Shown: one piece after another, positions 1 through 7,491 of the stretch
Layout of the letters: every line of letters begins with the position of its first letter
Numbering within the stretch: position 1 is the stretch's first letter
Source: an uncultured Gammaproteobacteria bacterium
GTDB taxonomy: Bacteria; Pseudomonadota; Gammaproteobacteria; Acidiferrobacterales; CAJVXG01
Assembly (NCBI GenBank): GCA_913009215.1
Contig: CAJVXG010000008.1
Coordinates: 1 to 18,568, forward strand
DNA: 18,568 nucleotides
Reading direction: 5' to 3'
The notes under the pieces: model-generated
What the model was told of the DNA's origin: nothing
The model's database searches: none
What the model saw: the letters and a program-made list of their open reading frames with translations, nothing else
Translations under genes and position numbers: made by a program

Positions 1-168
1 CGGTGGCATTGTCGTGACGATTGAGGATATCGTGGATACGGTAGGCCACGGTCCCGACCAGGGCCGGCAGGAACAACAACCCGGCCAGCGCCATGACGAT
101 GACGTGGCGATGAGACAGGCTGATGTTCACGCTACGGCGAAAGCCTTCTGAAATAATAATTAAGTTCA
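1..168 (-). CDS. M23-family metallopeptidase, N-terminal fragment (runs off the left edge)
   Basis: Only the first 56 codons are in the window, read leftward from an ATG at 168 (MNLIIISEGFRR...). A short cytoplasmic basic segment (RRSVNISLSHRH) is followed by a hydrophobic stretch at about residues 23-43, which would be a single N-terminal membrane anchor. The catalytic domain is not visible. The family call rests on two things: an N-terminus of the MNIII...LSHRH type, which I recall from gammaproteobacterial membrane-anchored M23 (LytM/MepM-like) peptidases, and the divergent dciA gene, which often neighbours such a peptidase near secA. If correct, the protein would cut peptidoglycan cross-links in the periplasm. 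The purine-rich TAAGAG just before the ATG is a poor Shine-Dalgarno because it abuts the start. The product name is partly inferred from context. Confidence 0.55.
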
Positions 169-216
169 TCTCTTACTATTTATAGCTTTTGCCGGTTTAA
201 TATGGAATCTAATTCG

Positions 217-250
217 GAAAAACGGACCATATATGCCGAAAAACGGACCA
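217..250. repeat. 13-bp direct repeat in phase (21-bp period) around the dciA start
   Basis: GAAAAACGGACCA occurs at 217-229 and again at 238-250, a 21-bp period (two helical turns). The dciA ATG at 233 lies between the copies, and the second copy codes for residues 2-6. It sits in the divergent gap between the M23 gene and dciA, so it could be a tandem operator; a chance duplication is also possible. Confidence 0.5.
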
Positions 251-679
251 AAAACACTGGGGAATTGCCTGCCGGGCGATGTTTTGCAGCGATTTGTGTC
301 GCAAGACGATGTCCTGCGGGTGTGGCAACTGGCCTGGAGCGCCTCGGTCGATCCGGAGCTGAGTGGCTTTGCGCACCCGGTGCGCTTCGAGCATGGCAAA
401 CTGGTGTTGCATTGTCGCTCCTCGGCGCGGGCCACACGCCTGCGGCATCAGAAAATGCGCCTCATAGCGCTGTTGCAACAACACCCGGCATTTCAGGGCC
501 TGATGGAAATCGATATCCGCACCCGCCCACTATCGCAGGACGCCCAAGCGGTCGTGGAGCCGGGGCCACAACGACAACTGTCGTCGGCCGCCCGGGCGAT
601 GATTCTCGGCATAGCGGACTCCATATCCGACCCCGAGCTGTCGGCGTCTTTGAAACGTTTGGCGGATCGTGCATCCTGA
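233..679 (+). CDS. dciA: DciA-type replicative helicase loader (DUF721 family)
   Basis: A 148-residue protein matching the DUF721/DciA family, which in bacteria lacking DnaC/DnaI helps load the DnaB replicative helicase. The recognisable core is W(30-34 region)...V..EL..FAHPV.....L.L...SSARATRLRHQKMRL..LL, at about residues 28-85. It is the small KH-like DciA fold with the conserved T-R-L-R-x-Q-K-x-R-L helix. The C-terminal third is low-complexity and ends in a short helical stretch (SAAARAMILGIADSI-like). ATG 233 is the first start in this frame with a plausible N-terminus; no strong Shine-Dalgarno precedes it. A longer overlapping frame from 202 is a shadow. It is divergent from the M23 gene, and the next gene is 80 bp downstream. 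Confidence 0.85.
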   Translation: MPKNGPKTLGNCLPGDVLQRFVSQDDVLRVWQLAWSASVDPELSGFAHPVRFEHGKLVLHCRSSARATRLRHQKMRLIALLQQHPAFQGLMEIDIRTRPLSQDAQAVVEPGPQRQLSSAARAMILGIADSISDPELSASLKRLADRAS

Positions 680-759
680 CACATTGTTGACTCTACCAAT
701 CTCCGGTATCGGCGGTTATAGTCACGGCCCGGTAAGGTTGGGATAAAACAGTAAATAGA

Positions 760-1893
760 ATGAATACAAAACAAACACATATCCTGCCGCTTGTTATCAC
801 TGCTTTGGTATTGGTGACACTATCGGCCTGTAGCACTACAGGCAGGATGGCTCAAACCACCCCGGGGCAGAAGGCCGAACCAAAATTGCGTGAGCTGCGC
901 ATTACCGCCGTCGGTGACCTGATGCTCGATGCCAGCGCCCGCGAGACCGTGGATGAGGAAGGTTACGATTACCCGTTCGCGTTAACAAAAAAATATTTTG
1001 ACGAAGCCGATATTGTTTTTGCCAATCTGGAGGGGCCATTGACCGACGGCGGTAAACGCGACAGAAAAAAACGTTTCGTTTTTCGTTCACCACCGAACAA
1101 GGTGGCGTTGGCTTTAAAGCGTGCCGGTATTGATATTGTGTCACTGGCGAATAATCATTCTCTGGATTATGGCGCCGAAGGCTTGTTCGACACCATCTTT
1201 GCACTGGATCGACAAAACATTCTCTACGTCGGCGCCGGCAAGAACATCAAGGCGGCGCGTAGCTTTGAAGTGATTAATGCCAATGACCATGATGTCGCCT
1301 TTCTTGCCTATAACCTGACGTTTCCGGATTATTCCTGGGCCAGGAAACGACGGCCCGGTACCGCATTTGGCCATGAAAAATTTATTCGCCAGGATGTGAA
1401 AAAAGCAAAACAACATGCCGACATCGTTGTTGTGTCGTTTCACTGGGGACGGGAAGTTAAAACCAGGCTGCGACCCTACCAGCTCTGGCTCAGCCGTGTC
1501 GCCATTGATTCTGGCGCCGGCCTGGTGCTGGGGCATCACCCGCACATCCTGCAAGGTGTGGAAGTGTATAAGGGCGGTTTGATTATTTACAGCCTGGGTA
1601 ATTTTGCCTTTGGTTCATTCAGCAAGCGCACTACACGCAGTGCGGTGGCCCAGATCACCTTTCGTAAAAACAAGTTCTATAAATTGCGCATGATTCCGTT
1701 GAATGTCGATAACACCGAGGTGCTGTTTCAACCGACACCGCTTAAAGGCAAGGCCGCGGATAAGGTGGTCAGCACCCTGCAAACCCTGTCTCGTCCGCTG
1801 GGTACGAATTTTGTCAACAATAACGGTGTTGCCGAACTCATCGTTCCGGCGAAGAACAAGGCTGTTGCCAGTCAAAACAAGATCAACAAATAA
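760..1893 (+). CDS. CapA-family (PGA_cap) metallophosphoesterase-like lipoprotein
   Basis: A 377-residue protein. Residues 1-24 are a lipoprotein signal peptide: a basic start, a hydrophobic run and the lipobox LSAC with Cys24 as the lipidation site. The +2 residue is Ser, which is not an inner-membrane retention signal, so outer-membrane sorting is expected. The rest is a CapA/PGA_cap domain of the calcineurin-like superfamily, with VGD (51-53), NLEG (89-92), NNH (131-133), HWG (228-230), GHHPH (258-262) and SLGNF (278-282) forming the usual metal-site motifs. In poly-gamma-glutamate producers CapA joins CapB/CapC, but neither is visible here, so a capsule role is not supported and the substrate is unknown. 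The gene lies alone between dciA and the lol genes, 31 bp before the permease. ATG 760 has only a weak upstream purine run. Confidence 0.88.
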   Translation: MNTKQTHILPLVITALVLVTLSACSTTGRMAQTTPGQKAEPKLRELRITAVGDLMLDASARETVDEEGYDYPFALTKKYFDEADIVFANLEGPLTDGGKRDRKKRFVFRSPPNKVALALKRAGIDIVSLANNHSLDYGAEGLFDTIFALDRQNILYVGAGKNIKAARSFEVINANDHDVAFLAYNLTFPDYSWARKRRPGTAFGHEKFIRQDVKKAKQHADIVVVSFHWGREVKTRLRPYQLWLSRVAIDSGAGLVLGHHPHILQGVEVYKGGLIIYSLGNFAFGSFSKRTTRSAVAQITFRKNKFYKLRMIPLNVDNTEVLFQPTPLKGKAADKVVSTLQTLSRPLGTNFVNNNGVAELIVPAKNKAVASQNKINK

Positions 1894-1924
1894 ATCGCAT
1901 AGTATTATATAAGGCTCCTGATCC

Positions 1925-3184
1925 ATGATACGCCCTTACGAATTATTTATCGGACTGCGTTACACGCGGGCAAAACGCAGGGGTTTCCTGGTGTCTTTTA
2001 TTGCCTTGATCTCCATCAGCGGCATTGCCCTGGGCATTGCCGCGCTGATTATTGTCATGTCGGTAATGAACGGCTTTGGCAAGGAGTGGCGCAGCCGTAT
2101 CCTGGGTTCGATTTCACATATCACCATTAGTGGTCAGGCCAGGTATAACCGACGTCTGCCGATTGCAGACTGGCAAAGCGTATACAAAACTGCAAAGAAG
2201 GAAGAACAGGTCATTGGTGGTGCGCCCTATGTTGAAGGTATCGCCTTGTTGACACGAGGAAACGCCAGCTCTGGCCTGAAGGTGCAGGGCATATTACCCC
2301 GGCAAGAGAAATCGGTAACGCAGTACCACAAGAAAATCGTCAGCGGTTCCTACGATGACTTAAAGCCGGGTGAGTTCGGTATTATTCTGGGGCGCTGGTG
2401 GCGCGACCACTATGGTATCGACGTCGGACAAAAGGTGTTGATAGTAATCCCGCGGGGGACCGTGACCGTGGCCGGCTTCCTGCCGCGCATTAAACGATTC
2501 AAGGTGGTCGGTATTTTTAATTTTGATATGCACCAGATCGACAGCGGCATTGCACTGATTCATATCGACGATGCCGCCAAGCTGTACGAAATCAGAAACG
2601 GCGTTAGCGGCCTGCGTTTACGCTTAGAAGACCTTGATCAGGCGCCCCTGGTAGCACAAAGGTTGCAGGACAAGATGCCGAAACTCGAGGTGTTACCCTG
2701 GACGCGACAGTACGGTGGCCTGTTCCAGGCATTGCAAACAGAGAAAGTGGCGATGTTTGTCATCCTGCTGTTGATTGTAACGGTGGCCATGTTTAACGTG
2801 ATTTCGACCTTGGTGGTGATCGTCAAGGAAAAGGAATCGGATATCGCCATCCTGCGAACCCTCGGCGCCAGCCCCGCTAATATTATGAAAATTTTTATGG
2901 TGCAGGGCACCATTATTGGTTTTCTTGGTACCTTCATCGGTTGCACCTCCGGCGTCATTATCGCCCTGTATGTACCGGAGATTGTCGGTTTCCTGGAGCG
3001 CCTGTTTAATACCCACTTTATTGCTTCTGGTGTTTATGGCTTGAGTAGCCTGCCATCCTTGTTGCAGTGGACGGATGTCGCCGTGATTGCCTTTGTATCC
3101 CTGTTGCTGGGGCTGTTATCGACGATATACCCGGCCTGGCGTGCGGCCAAGGTACGACCGGCGGAGGCCTTGCGACAGGAATGA
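1925..3184 (+). CDS. lolC: Lipoprotein-releasing ABC transporter permease (LolC/LolE family)
   Basis: A 419-residue FtsX-like permease of the Lol system, which extracts outer-membrane lipoproteins from the inner membrane and passes them to LolA. Architecture seen: transmembrane segment 1 at about 20-48, a large periplasmic domain at about 50-270, then segments at about 276-302, 328-350 and 385-405. The cytosolic EKESDIAILRTLGAS coupling motif is at 312-326 and the C-terminus ends YPAWRAAKVRPAEALR. A proline-bounded loop at 176-188 (PRGTVTVAGFLPR) resembles the LolC Hook that binds LolA. Only one permease gene is present beside lolD, so it may act as a homodimer (LolF-like) or pair with a LolE encoded elsewhere. 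Its stop overlaps the lolD start (ATGA), so the two genes should be translationally coupled. Confidence 0.9.
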   Translation: MIRPYELFIGLRYTRAKRRGFLVSFIALISISGIALGIAALIIVMSVMNGFGKEWRSRILGSISHITISGQARYNRRLPIADWQSVYKTAKKEEQVIGGAPYVEGIALLTRGNASSGLKVQGILPRQEKSVTQYHKKIVSGSYDDLKPGEFGIILGRWWRDHYGIDVGQKVLIVIPRGTVTVAGFLPRIKRFKVVGIFNFDMHQIDSGIALIHIDDAAKLYEIRNGVSGLRLRLEDLDQAPLVAQRLQDKMPKLEVLPWTRQYGGLFQALQTEKVAMFVILLLIVTVAMFNVISTLVVIVKEKESDIAILRTLGASPANIMKIFMVQGTIIGFLGTFIGCTSGVIIALYVPEIVGFLERLFNTHFIASGVYGLSSLPSLLQWTDVAVIAFVSLLLGLLSTIYPAWRAAKVRPAEALRQE

Positions 3185-3867
3185 ACGAAAATAACCACAT
3201 CCTGCGTTGCACCAACGTTACCAAGACCTTCACCGAAGGCAATTTCAATGTACCGGTTCTGCAGGGGATTTATTTGCGTATCGCCAAAAACGAACGCATT
3301 GCCATTGTCGGCGCCTCCGGCTCCGGCAAGAGTACCTTGCTGCATATTCTTGGTGGTCTTGATATTCCGACATCAGGGCTGGTCGAAGCCGAGGGGCAGG
3401 ACCTGTCCAGGCTTAGCGCCAAACAGCGTGGCATTTTGCGTAATAAGAAAATCGGCTTTGTATACCAGTTCCATCATCTGTTGCCGGAATTTACCGCGCT
3501 GGAAAATGTGGCCATGCCGTTGATCATACGCCGGATTCCCAATGATGAAGCCATCAACCAGGCAAAAGATATTTTACAACGGGTGGGGCTGGAGGATCGT
3601 ATCAAGCACAAGCCCGGCGAACTTTCCGGTGGTGAACGTCAACGCGTTGCCATCGCCCGGGCGCTGGTGACCAAACCCATGTGCGTCCTGGCCGACGAGC
3701 CCACGGGCAATCTGGACCGCAAGACCGCAGAGAATATCTATGAGCTGATGCTGGAACTGAATCAGGAGACGGGCACCAGCCTGGTCGTCGTGACCCATGA
3801 TATGGCACTGGCCTCGCAAATGGATCGTAGTCTTAAAATCGAGGATGGAGTATTGCACGGATCCTGA
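3181..3867 (+). CDS. lolD: Lipoprotein-releasing ABC transporter ATPase LolD
   Basis: A 228-residue ATPase. Walker A GASGSGKST is at 44-52, the Q-loop with the LolD-typical YQFHHLLP at 95-102, the signature LSGGERQR at 138-145, Walker B VLADEP at 159-164 and the switch His at 196. It powers lipoprotein extraction by the preceding permease. I chose ATG 3181, which overlaps the permease stop by 4 nt (ATGA) and gives MNENNHILRC. An in-frame ATG at 3067 would add 38 residues that are merely permease coding sequence read in another frame. Its length is close to E. coli LolD. It ends 13 bp before the end of the convergent DUF2062 gene. Confidence 0.96.
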   Translation: MNENNHILRCTNVTKTFTEGNFNVPVLQGIYLRIAKNERIAIVGASGSGKSTLLHILGGLDIPTSGLVEAEGQDLSRLSAKQRGILRNKKIGFVYQFHHLLPEFTALENVAMPLIIRRIPNDEAINQAKDILQRVGLEDRIKHKPGELSGGERQRVAIARALVTKPMCVLADEPTGNLDRKTAENIYELMLELNQETGTSLVVVTHDMALASQMDRSLKIEDGVLHGS

Positions 3868-3880
3868 GAGTTCCTGGCGA

Positions 3881-4423
3881 TCAGTTTTTCTTTTTTTTCT
3901 TTTTTCTGTTTTTCCGCTTTTCCTTTCTGCGTGACCAGGAACGAACCACACTCAAGCGCCATAATCCCTTCAGGCTGAAATAGCCGATGGTGGCAGAGAC
4001 GCTGGCGACCGTGAACCAGCCGACAGTTAACGGCAGCCAGATAATTTCCACTTGTTCTTTGAGCCATTCCCAGGACAGCTCCTCCGGGTAGGGCAGGGCC
4101 TCGACACCCATCATCCAGGCGCCGAGCTTGTAGCAGGCATAAAAGATTGGCAGATAAGTAATGGGATTGGATATCCATACCAGTACCAGCGAGATCGGTA
4201 AATTTTTGCGAAAGAAAATAGCGCTGGCCGCCGCCGGTACCATTTGAAATGGTATCGGCACAAAGGCCCAGAACAGACCAATGGCAAAGGCGCCGGGAAC
4301 CGAACGACGGCTCAGATGCCACAGGTTGGGGTCGTGGATCCGGTCGCCAAAGAAACGCAGGTGTTTATGATTTTTGATCTTGTCCGGATGCGGCAAATAT
4401 TTTTTGATAAGTCTTTTTGGCAT
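3881..4423 (-). CDS. DUF2062 membrane protein with lysine-rich tail
   Basis: A 180-residue protein with the DUF2062 hallmarks: FAIGLFWAFVPIPFQM at 46-61 and ISNPITYLP at 84-92. There are hydrophobic segments at about 45-70, 77-103 and 127-150. The function is unknown; DUF2062 genes beside lol and comEC are a recurrent gammaproteobacterial arrangement. The start is ATG 4423, which shares its first bases with the -35 box of the divergent comEC promoter. The C-terminus is extremely basic (RRKEKRKNRKKKKKKN, 165-180). It is encoded by an almost pure purine tract with an A8 run (on the minus strand, 3891-3898), a place where polymerase or ribosome slippage could vary the tail. Its 3' end lies 13 bp from that of lolD. 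Confidence 0.85.
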   Translation of the reverse strand: MPKRLIKKYLPHPDKIKNHKHLRFFGDRIHDPNLWHLSRRSVPGAFAIGLFWAFVPIPFQMVPAAASAIFFRKNLPISLVLVWISNPITYLPIFYACYKLGAWMMGVEALPYPEELSWEWLKEQVEIIWLPLTVGWFTVASVSATIGYFSLKGLWRLSVVRSWSRRKEKRKNRKKKKKKN

Positions 4424-4444
4424 GTTTTGTTCTGCTGGTATACT
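4417..4444 (+). promoter_or_regulatory. Predicted sigma70 promoter of comEC (extended -10)
   Basis: TTGGCA at 4417-4422 (one mismatch to TTGACA), a 16-bp spacer, then TGGTATACT at 4436-4444, an extended -10 with TATACT (one mismatch to TATAAT). Transcription would start near 4451, giving a leader of about 40 nt. The -35 overlaps the first codon of the divergent DUF2062 gene. Confidence 0.6.
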
Positions 4445-4480
4445 GCCCCGCTTAACCGGGATGTTATTAATACTGTTGCA

Positions 4481-4494
4481 GGGAGGCCATTATC
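4481..4494 (+). promoter_or_regulatory. Shine-Dalgarno of comEC pointing to a non-standard ATC/ATT start
   Basis: GGGAGG at 4481-4486 is the only good Shine-Dalgarno between the promoter and comEC. In the comEC frame it is followed by ATT (4489) and ATC (4492). ATC sits 5 nt after GGAGG, a workable spacing, and gives M-RLSALAFLLGVLL. There is no ATG, GTG or TTG in frame between the stop at 4468 and TTG 4516, which is 29 nt from the Shine-Dalgarno. Confidence 0.5.
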
Positions 4495-4515
4495 CGACTC
4501 AGTGCGCTCGCTTTT

Positions 4516-6777
4516 TTGCTCGGCGTCTTGCTGGTACAGCAAGCCGGCGAATTACCGTCGCTCTGGTGGTCGTTAACGCTGATCCCGGCTCTGTGGCTGT
4601 CTTATCGTTATCCCCGTTTTTTACCCCTGGTATTTCTGTTTCTGGGCGTCGTTTGGACCTGCTTTCGGGCCGGCATCATACTACAGGATCATCTGCCAAC
4701 AGAGCTCGAAGGTAAAAATGTGGTCGTTGAGGGGATTGTTGCCTCTTTACCACGAACACACGACCGCGGGGAACGCTTTGATTTTACCGTAGACAAGGCC
4801 TGGTACCAGGGCCGGAAAATCGATATAGCCCATAAAATTCGTCTCAGTTACTACGGCAGACAATTGCGGTTCCGACCGGGTCAGCGCTGGCGCCTGACGG
4901 TGCGATTGAAACGTATACACGGTTTTATGAATCCTGGCGGCTTCGATTATGAGGGCTATATGTTCCAGCGGCGTATTCGCGCCCGTGGTTATTTGCGTAA
5001 CAAGTCCCGTCAGGAATTATTGCAGGAAAATACCGGCATTAGTCTGTTACGGCTCCGATATGAACTGGGACAGCGTCTGCGGACACGGCTGGGGCCGCAT
5101 CCGCTGGGCGGTATTATTATTGCCCTGGTCAATGGTGACCGCAGCGGGCTGAAGCCGGAACACTGGAATGTCATGCGCCGAACCGGCACCAACCACCTGA
5201 TGGCGATCTCCGGCTTGCATATCGGCCTGGTAGCCGGGCTGGTATTTTTTGTAGCCAGTCGTTTATGGGCCTTGCCGGGACGTACGGTATTGATTTGGCC
5301 GGCGGCCAAGGTGGGCGCGGTCTGCGCCTTGCTGGCCGGGCTGGTTTATGCTGCTTTGGCGGGTTTCAGTATCCCGACGCAGCGGGCATTAATCATGTTG
5401 ACGATTGTGCTGCTTGGGGTAATTTTTCATCGCCGTTTTGTGCCCTCACAGTACCTGGCCCTGGCATTACTGGCGGTGTTGTTGTTTGACCCCCTGGCGG
5501 TCATGAGCGCCGGTTTCTGGCTATCGTTTAGTGCCGTTGGCATTATCCTGTTTTCGTTGCAGGGCGATGAACAGCGTTCGCGGCTGTGGCGCTTCGGCAA
5601 AATCCAGATATTTATTGCCATCGGCTTGCTGCCGTTAACTCTGGTGTTGTTTCAGCAGGCCTCCCTGATCGCGCCACTGGCCAACTTCGTCGCCGTTCCT
5701 GTTTTTACATTAATTATTGTCCCGCTGGCCTTGCTTGGTGCCTCCGCCCTGTTGTTATTCCCGGACGGCCTTAGTCCACTGTTTTTTGATCCGGCGCTAT
5801 GGGCACTGGAATATGTCTGGCGCTATCTCGAGTGGCTGGCCTCGATGAAGCACAGCCTCTGGACCCAGCACCGGCCCCCGATGTGGTCCTGGATCTGCGC
5901 CCTCATCGGTGTCGCCTTGTTATTGATGCCGCGTGTCTGGCCCGGTCGCTGGGTCGGCCTGGTCTGGCTGGCGCCATTGTTTTTGTTACACCCGGCCAGG
6001 CCTGGGCACGATGGCGAGCTCTGGTTTAGCCAGCTTGACGTTGGCCAGGGGTTGGCGTCGGTAGTGCGTACGCGCAATCATGTACTGGTATTCGATACCG
6101 GACCGCGGTTTAGCGCGAGCTTTAATACGGGTGATGCGGTGGTGCTGCCGTTCCTGTGGCGTCAGGGTGTCCGGAAAATTGATATGTTAATCATCAGTCA
6201 TGGCGATAATGACCACATTGGTGGCGCCCATGCCGTGTTGAAATATATGCCAACGGATCGGGTGTTGAGCAGCATACCTGAGGAGTTGCCGGGTGCAAGT
6301 ACCTGTCAACAGGGGCAGGCATGGACCTGGGACGGGGTACATTTCCAGGTCTTGAATCCCCAGAATAACAGATCCCCAAAACACAATAACAGCAGTTGCG
6401 TATTACTTGTCCGTAGCCGTTACGGCGCCGTGCTGTTGACCGGAGACATCGAGCGCCAGGCCGAAATCCGGCTGGTCTCGGAATATGGCAACAGGCTGCG
6501 TGCCTCCATCCTGGTGGCCCCGCACCACGGCAGCAAAACCTCATCCAGCAGGTCCTTGATACAGGCGGTACGGCCCGGAATAGTCGTATTCGCCAGTGGT
6601 TATCGCAACCGTTACCGGCACCCCCATCACACCGTGGTGGCACGCTATAAAAATACAGGAATCAGGATGTACTGGTCCTCTCGTCATGGCGCCCTGTTAT
6701 TCAGGATAGGTGCCGCCGGTATTACCGTATTTAGCCATCGCCAGCGGCAAGGGCACTATTGGCACCGCAAGCCCTGA
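4516..6777 (+). CDS. comEC: ComEC/Rec2 DNA-uptake channel protein
   Basis: A 753-residue protein when counted from TTG 4516, the first conventional start; the real start is probably ATC 4492 (or ATT 4489), adding 8-9 residues. ComEC moves single-stranded DNA across the inner membrane during natural transformation. Domains in order: N-terminal membrane segments, a DUF4131-type soluble region at about 60-160, the Competence membrane domain at about 190-480 (NHLMAISGLHIGL motif, many hydrophobic helices), and a C-terminal metallo-beta-lactamase-like domain from about 503. The last has DVGQG (508-512), the metal motif SHGDNDH (561-567), LLTGDIE and PHHGS (669-673). The intact HxDxDH motif suggests a nuclease-competent domain. 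The length is typical and no frameshift is seen. It has its own promoter and is followed by exbB after 69 bp. Confidence 0.94.
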   Translation: MLGVLLVQQAGELPSLWWSLTLIPALWLSYRYPRFLPLVFLFLGVVWTCFRAGIILQDHLPTELEGKNVVVEGIVASLPRTHDRGERFDFTVDKAWYQGRKIDIAHKIRLSYYGRQLRFRPGQRWRLTVRLKRIHGFMNPGGFDYEGYMFQRRIRARGYLRNKSRQELLQENTGISLLRLRYELGQRLRTRLGPHPLGGIIIALVNGDRSGLKPEHWNVMRRTGTNHLMAISGLHIGLVAGLVFFVASRLWALPGRTVLIWPAAKVGAVCALLAGLVYAALAGFSIPTQRALIMLTIVLLGVIFHRRFVPSQYLALALLAVLLFDPLAVMSAGFWLSFSAVGIILFSLQGDEQRSRLWRFGKIQIFIAIGLLPLTLVLFQQASLIAPLANFVAVPVFTLIIVPLALLGASALLLFPDGLSPLFFDPALWALEYVWRYLEWLASMKHSLWTQHRPPMWSWICALIGVALLLMPRVWPGRWVGLVWLAPLFLLHPARPGHDGELWFSQLDVGQGLASVVRTRNHVLVFDTGPRFSASFNTGDAVVLPFLWRQGVRKIDMLIISHGDNDHIGGAHAVLKYMPTDRVLSSIPEELPGASTCQQGQAWTWDGVHFQVLNPQNNRSPKHNNSSCVLLVRSRYGAVLLTGDIERQAEIRLVSEYGNRLRASILVAPHHGSKTSSSRSLIQAVRPGIVVFASGYRNRYRHPHHTVVARYKNTGIRMYWSSRHGALLFRIGAAGITVFSHRQRQGHYWHRKP

Positions 6778-6786
6778 AACACCATT

Positions 6787-6814
6787 TTGAGCTTTGGCCG
6801 CAGTTTGATACATT
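6787..6814 (+). promoter_or_regulatory. Possible promoter of the exbB-kdsB operon
   Basis: TTGAGC at 6787-6792, a 16-bp spacer, and TGATACATT at 6806-6814 (extended -10, TACATT matching 4 of 6). It lies in the only sizeable gap (69 bp) before the exbB-exbD-msbA-lpxK-trm112-kdsB cluster. The boxes are weak individually, so this is tentative. Confidence 0.35.
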
Positions 6815-6846
6815 AGCGCGAAGTTTGAGGACAGCGATTACACAAG

Positions 6847-7488
6847 ATGTACGGTTTACTTTTTGATAACAGCGGTATGGTGATCTGGGTTATGTGGATC
6901 ATCATCCTGTGCTCACTGGCCGCCATGACCATTATCGGCGAACGTTTCTGGTCCCTGCAAAAGAAATACATATCCCCTCCTAACCTGGTGGCGCAGGTGC
7001 AGCAATGGCTGGAACGTAAAGAGCTGGACGATGCCCGAATTAACCTGCTGGGACAAACCTCGCCACTGGGGAGGATCCTGGCCGCCGGCCTGGCGAATCG
7101 CCTGTCCCCCCGATACATCGTCAAAGAAGCCATCGAAGATACCGGCCGTCATGTCATCCCGGAACTGGAGCGTTGGCTGGGTGGGTTGGGCACCATTGCC
7201 GTTATTACCCCTTTCCTGGGCTTGCTTGGTACGGTGTTGGGTATGATCCAGATGTTTTATGGCCTGAGTGACATGGGTGCTGCCGATCCGATTGTGGTCG
7301 CCGGTGGTATCTCCAGCGCGCTTATTACCACGGCTGCCGGCATCACTGTGGCCATCCCCTGTGTTATGGCGCACCGATTCTTTCGCGCCAAGGTCGACAG
7401 CCTGATTATTGATATGGAGCAGGAAGCCATCAAGCTGGTGGACATGCTGCATGAAAAACCACAAAAATCATCCTCGGTAAATTACTAG
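6847..7488 (+). CDS. exbB: ExbB/TolQ/MotA-family proton channel subunit
   Basis: A 213-residue inner-membrane protein with three predicted helices at about 9-30, 113-138 and 150-175. The conserved proton-channel signatures are TPFLGLLGTVLGMI (121-134) and GISSALITTAAGITVAIP (154-171). With ExbD it converts proton motive force into mechanical work on a TonB-like partner. No tonB is in the window. The arrangement exbB-exbD next to lipid A/Kdo genes resembles that of Pseudomonas-type genomes, where the ExbBD pair adjoins lpxK and kdsB. ATG 6847 has only a distant purine-rich GAGGA upstream. The gene ends 3 bp before exbD, so the two are probably coupled. Confidence 0.88.
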   Translation: MYGLLFDNSGMVIWVMWIIILCSLAAMTIIGERFWSLQKKYISPPNLVAQVQQWLERKELDDARINLLGQTSPLGRILAAGLANRLSPRYIVKEAIEDTGRHVIPELERWLGGLGTIAVITPFLGLLGTVLGMIQMFYGLSDMGAADPIVVAGGISSALITTAAGITVAIPCVMAHRFFRAKVDSLIIDMEQEAIKLVDMLHEKPQKSSSVNY

Positions 7489-7491
7489 CCC

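Noticed and set aside
202..690. 162-codon frame overlapping dciA
   Set aside because: The composition is not protein-like, it has no family resemblance, and the overlapping frame from 233 matches DciA well.
687..722. Promoter for the capA-like gene from TTGACT (687-692) and TATAGT (717-722)
   Set aside because: The boxes are individually good, but the 24-bp spacer is too long for a sigma70 promoter.
3067..3180. Longer LolD start inside the permease gene
   Set aside because: The added 38 residues are permease coding sequence read in another frame; ATG 3181 gives the standard LolD N-terminus with an ATGA overlap.
3860..3905. Intrinsic terminator after lolD using the T-rich tract
   Set aside because: Only 4-bp pairings (GATC/GATC or CTGA/TCAG) with long loops precede the T-run, and the tract is coding for the lysine tail of the opposite gene.
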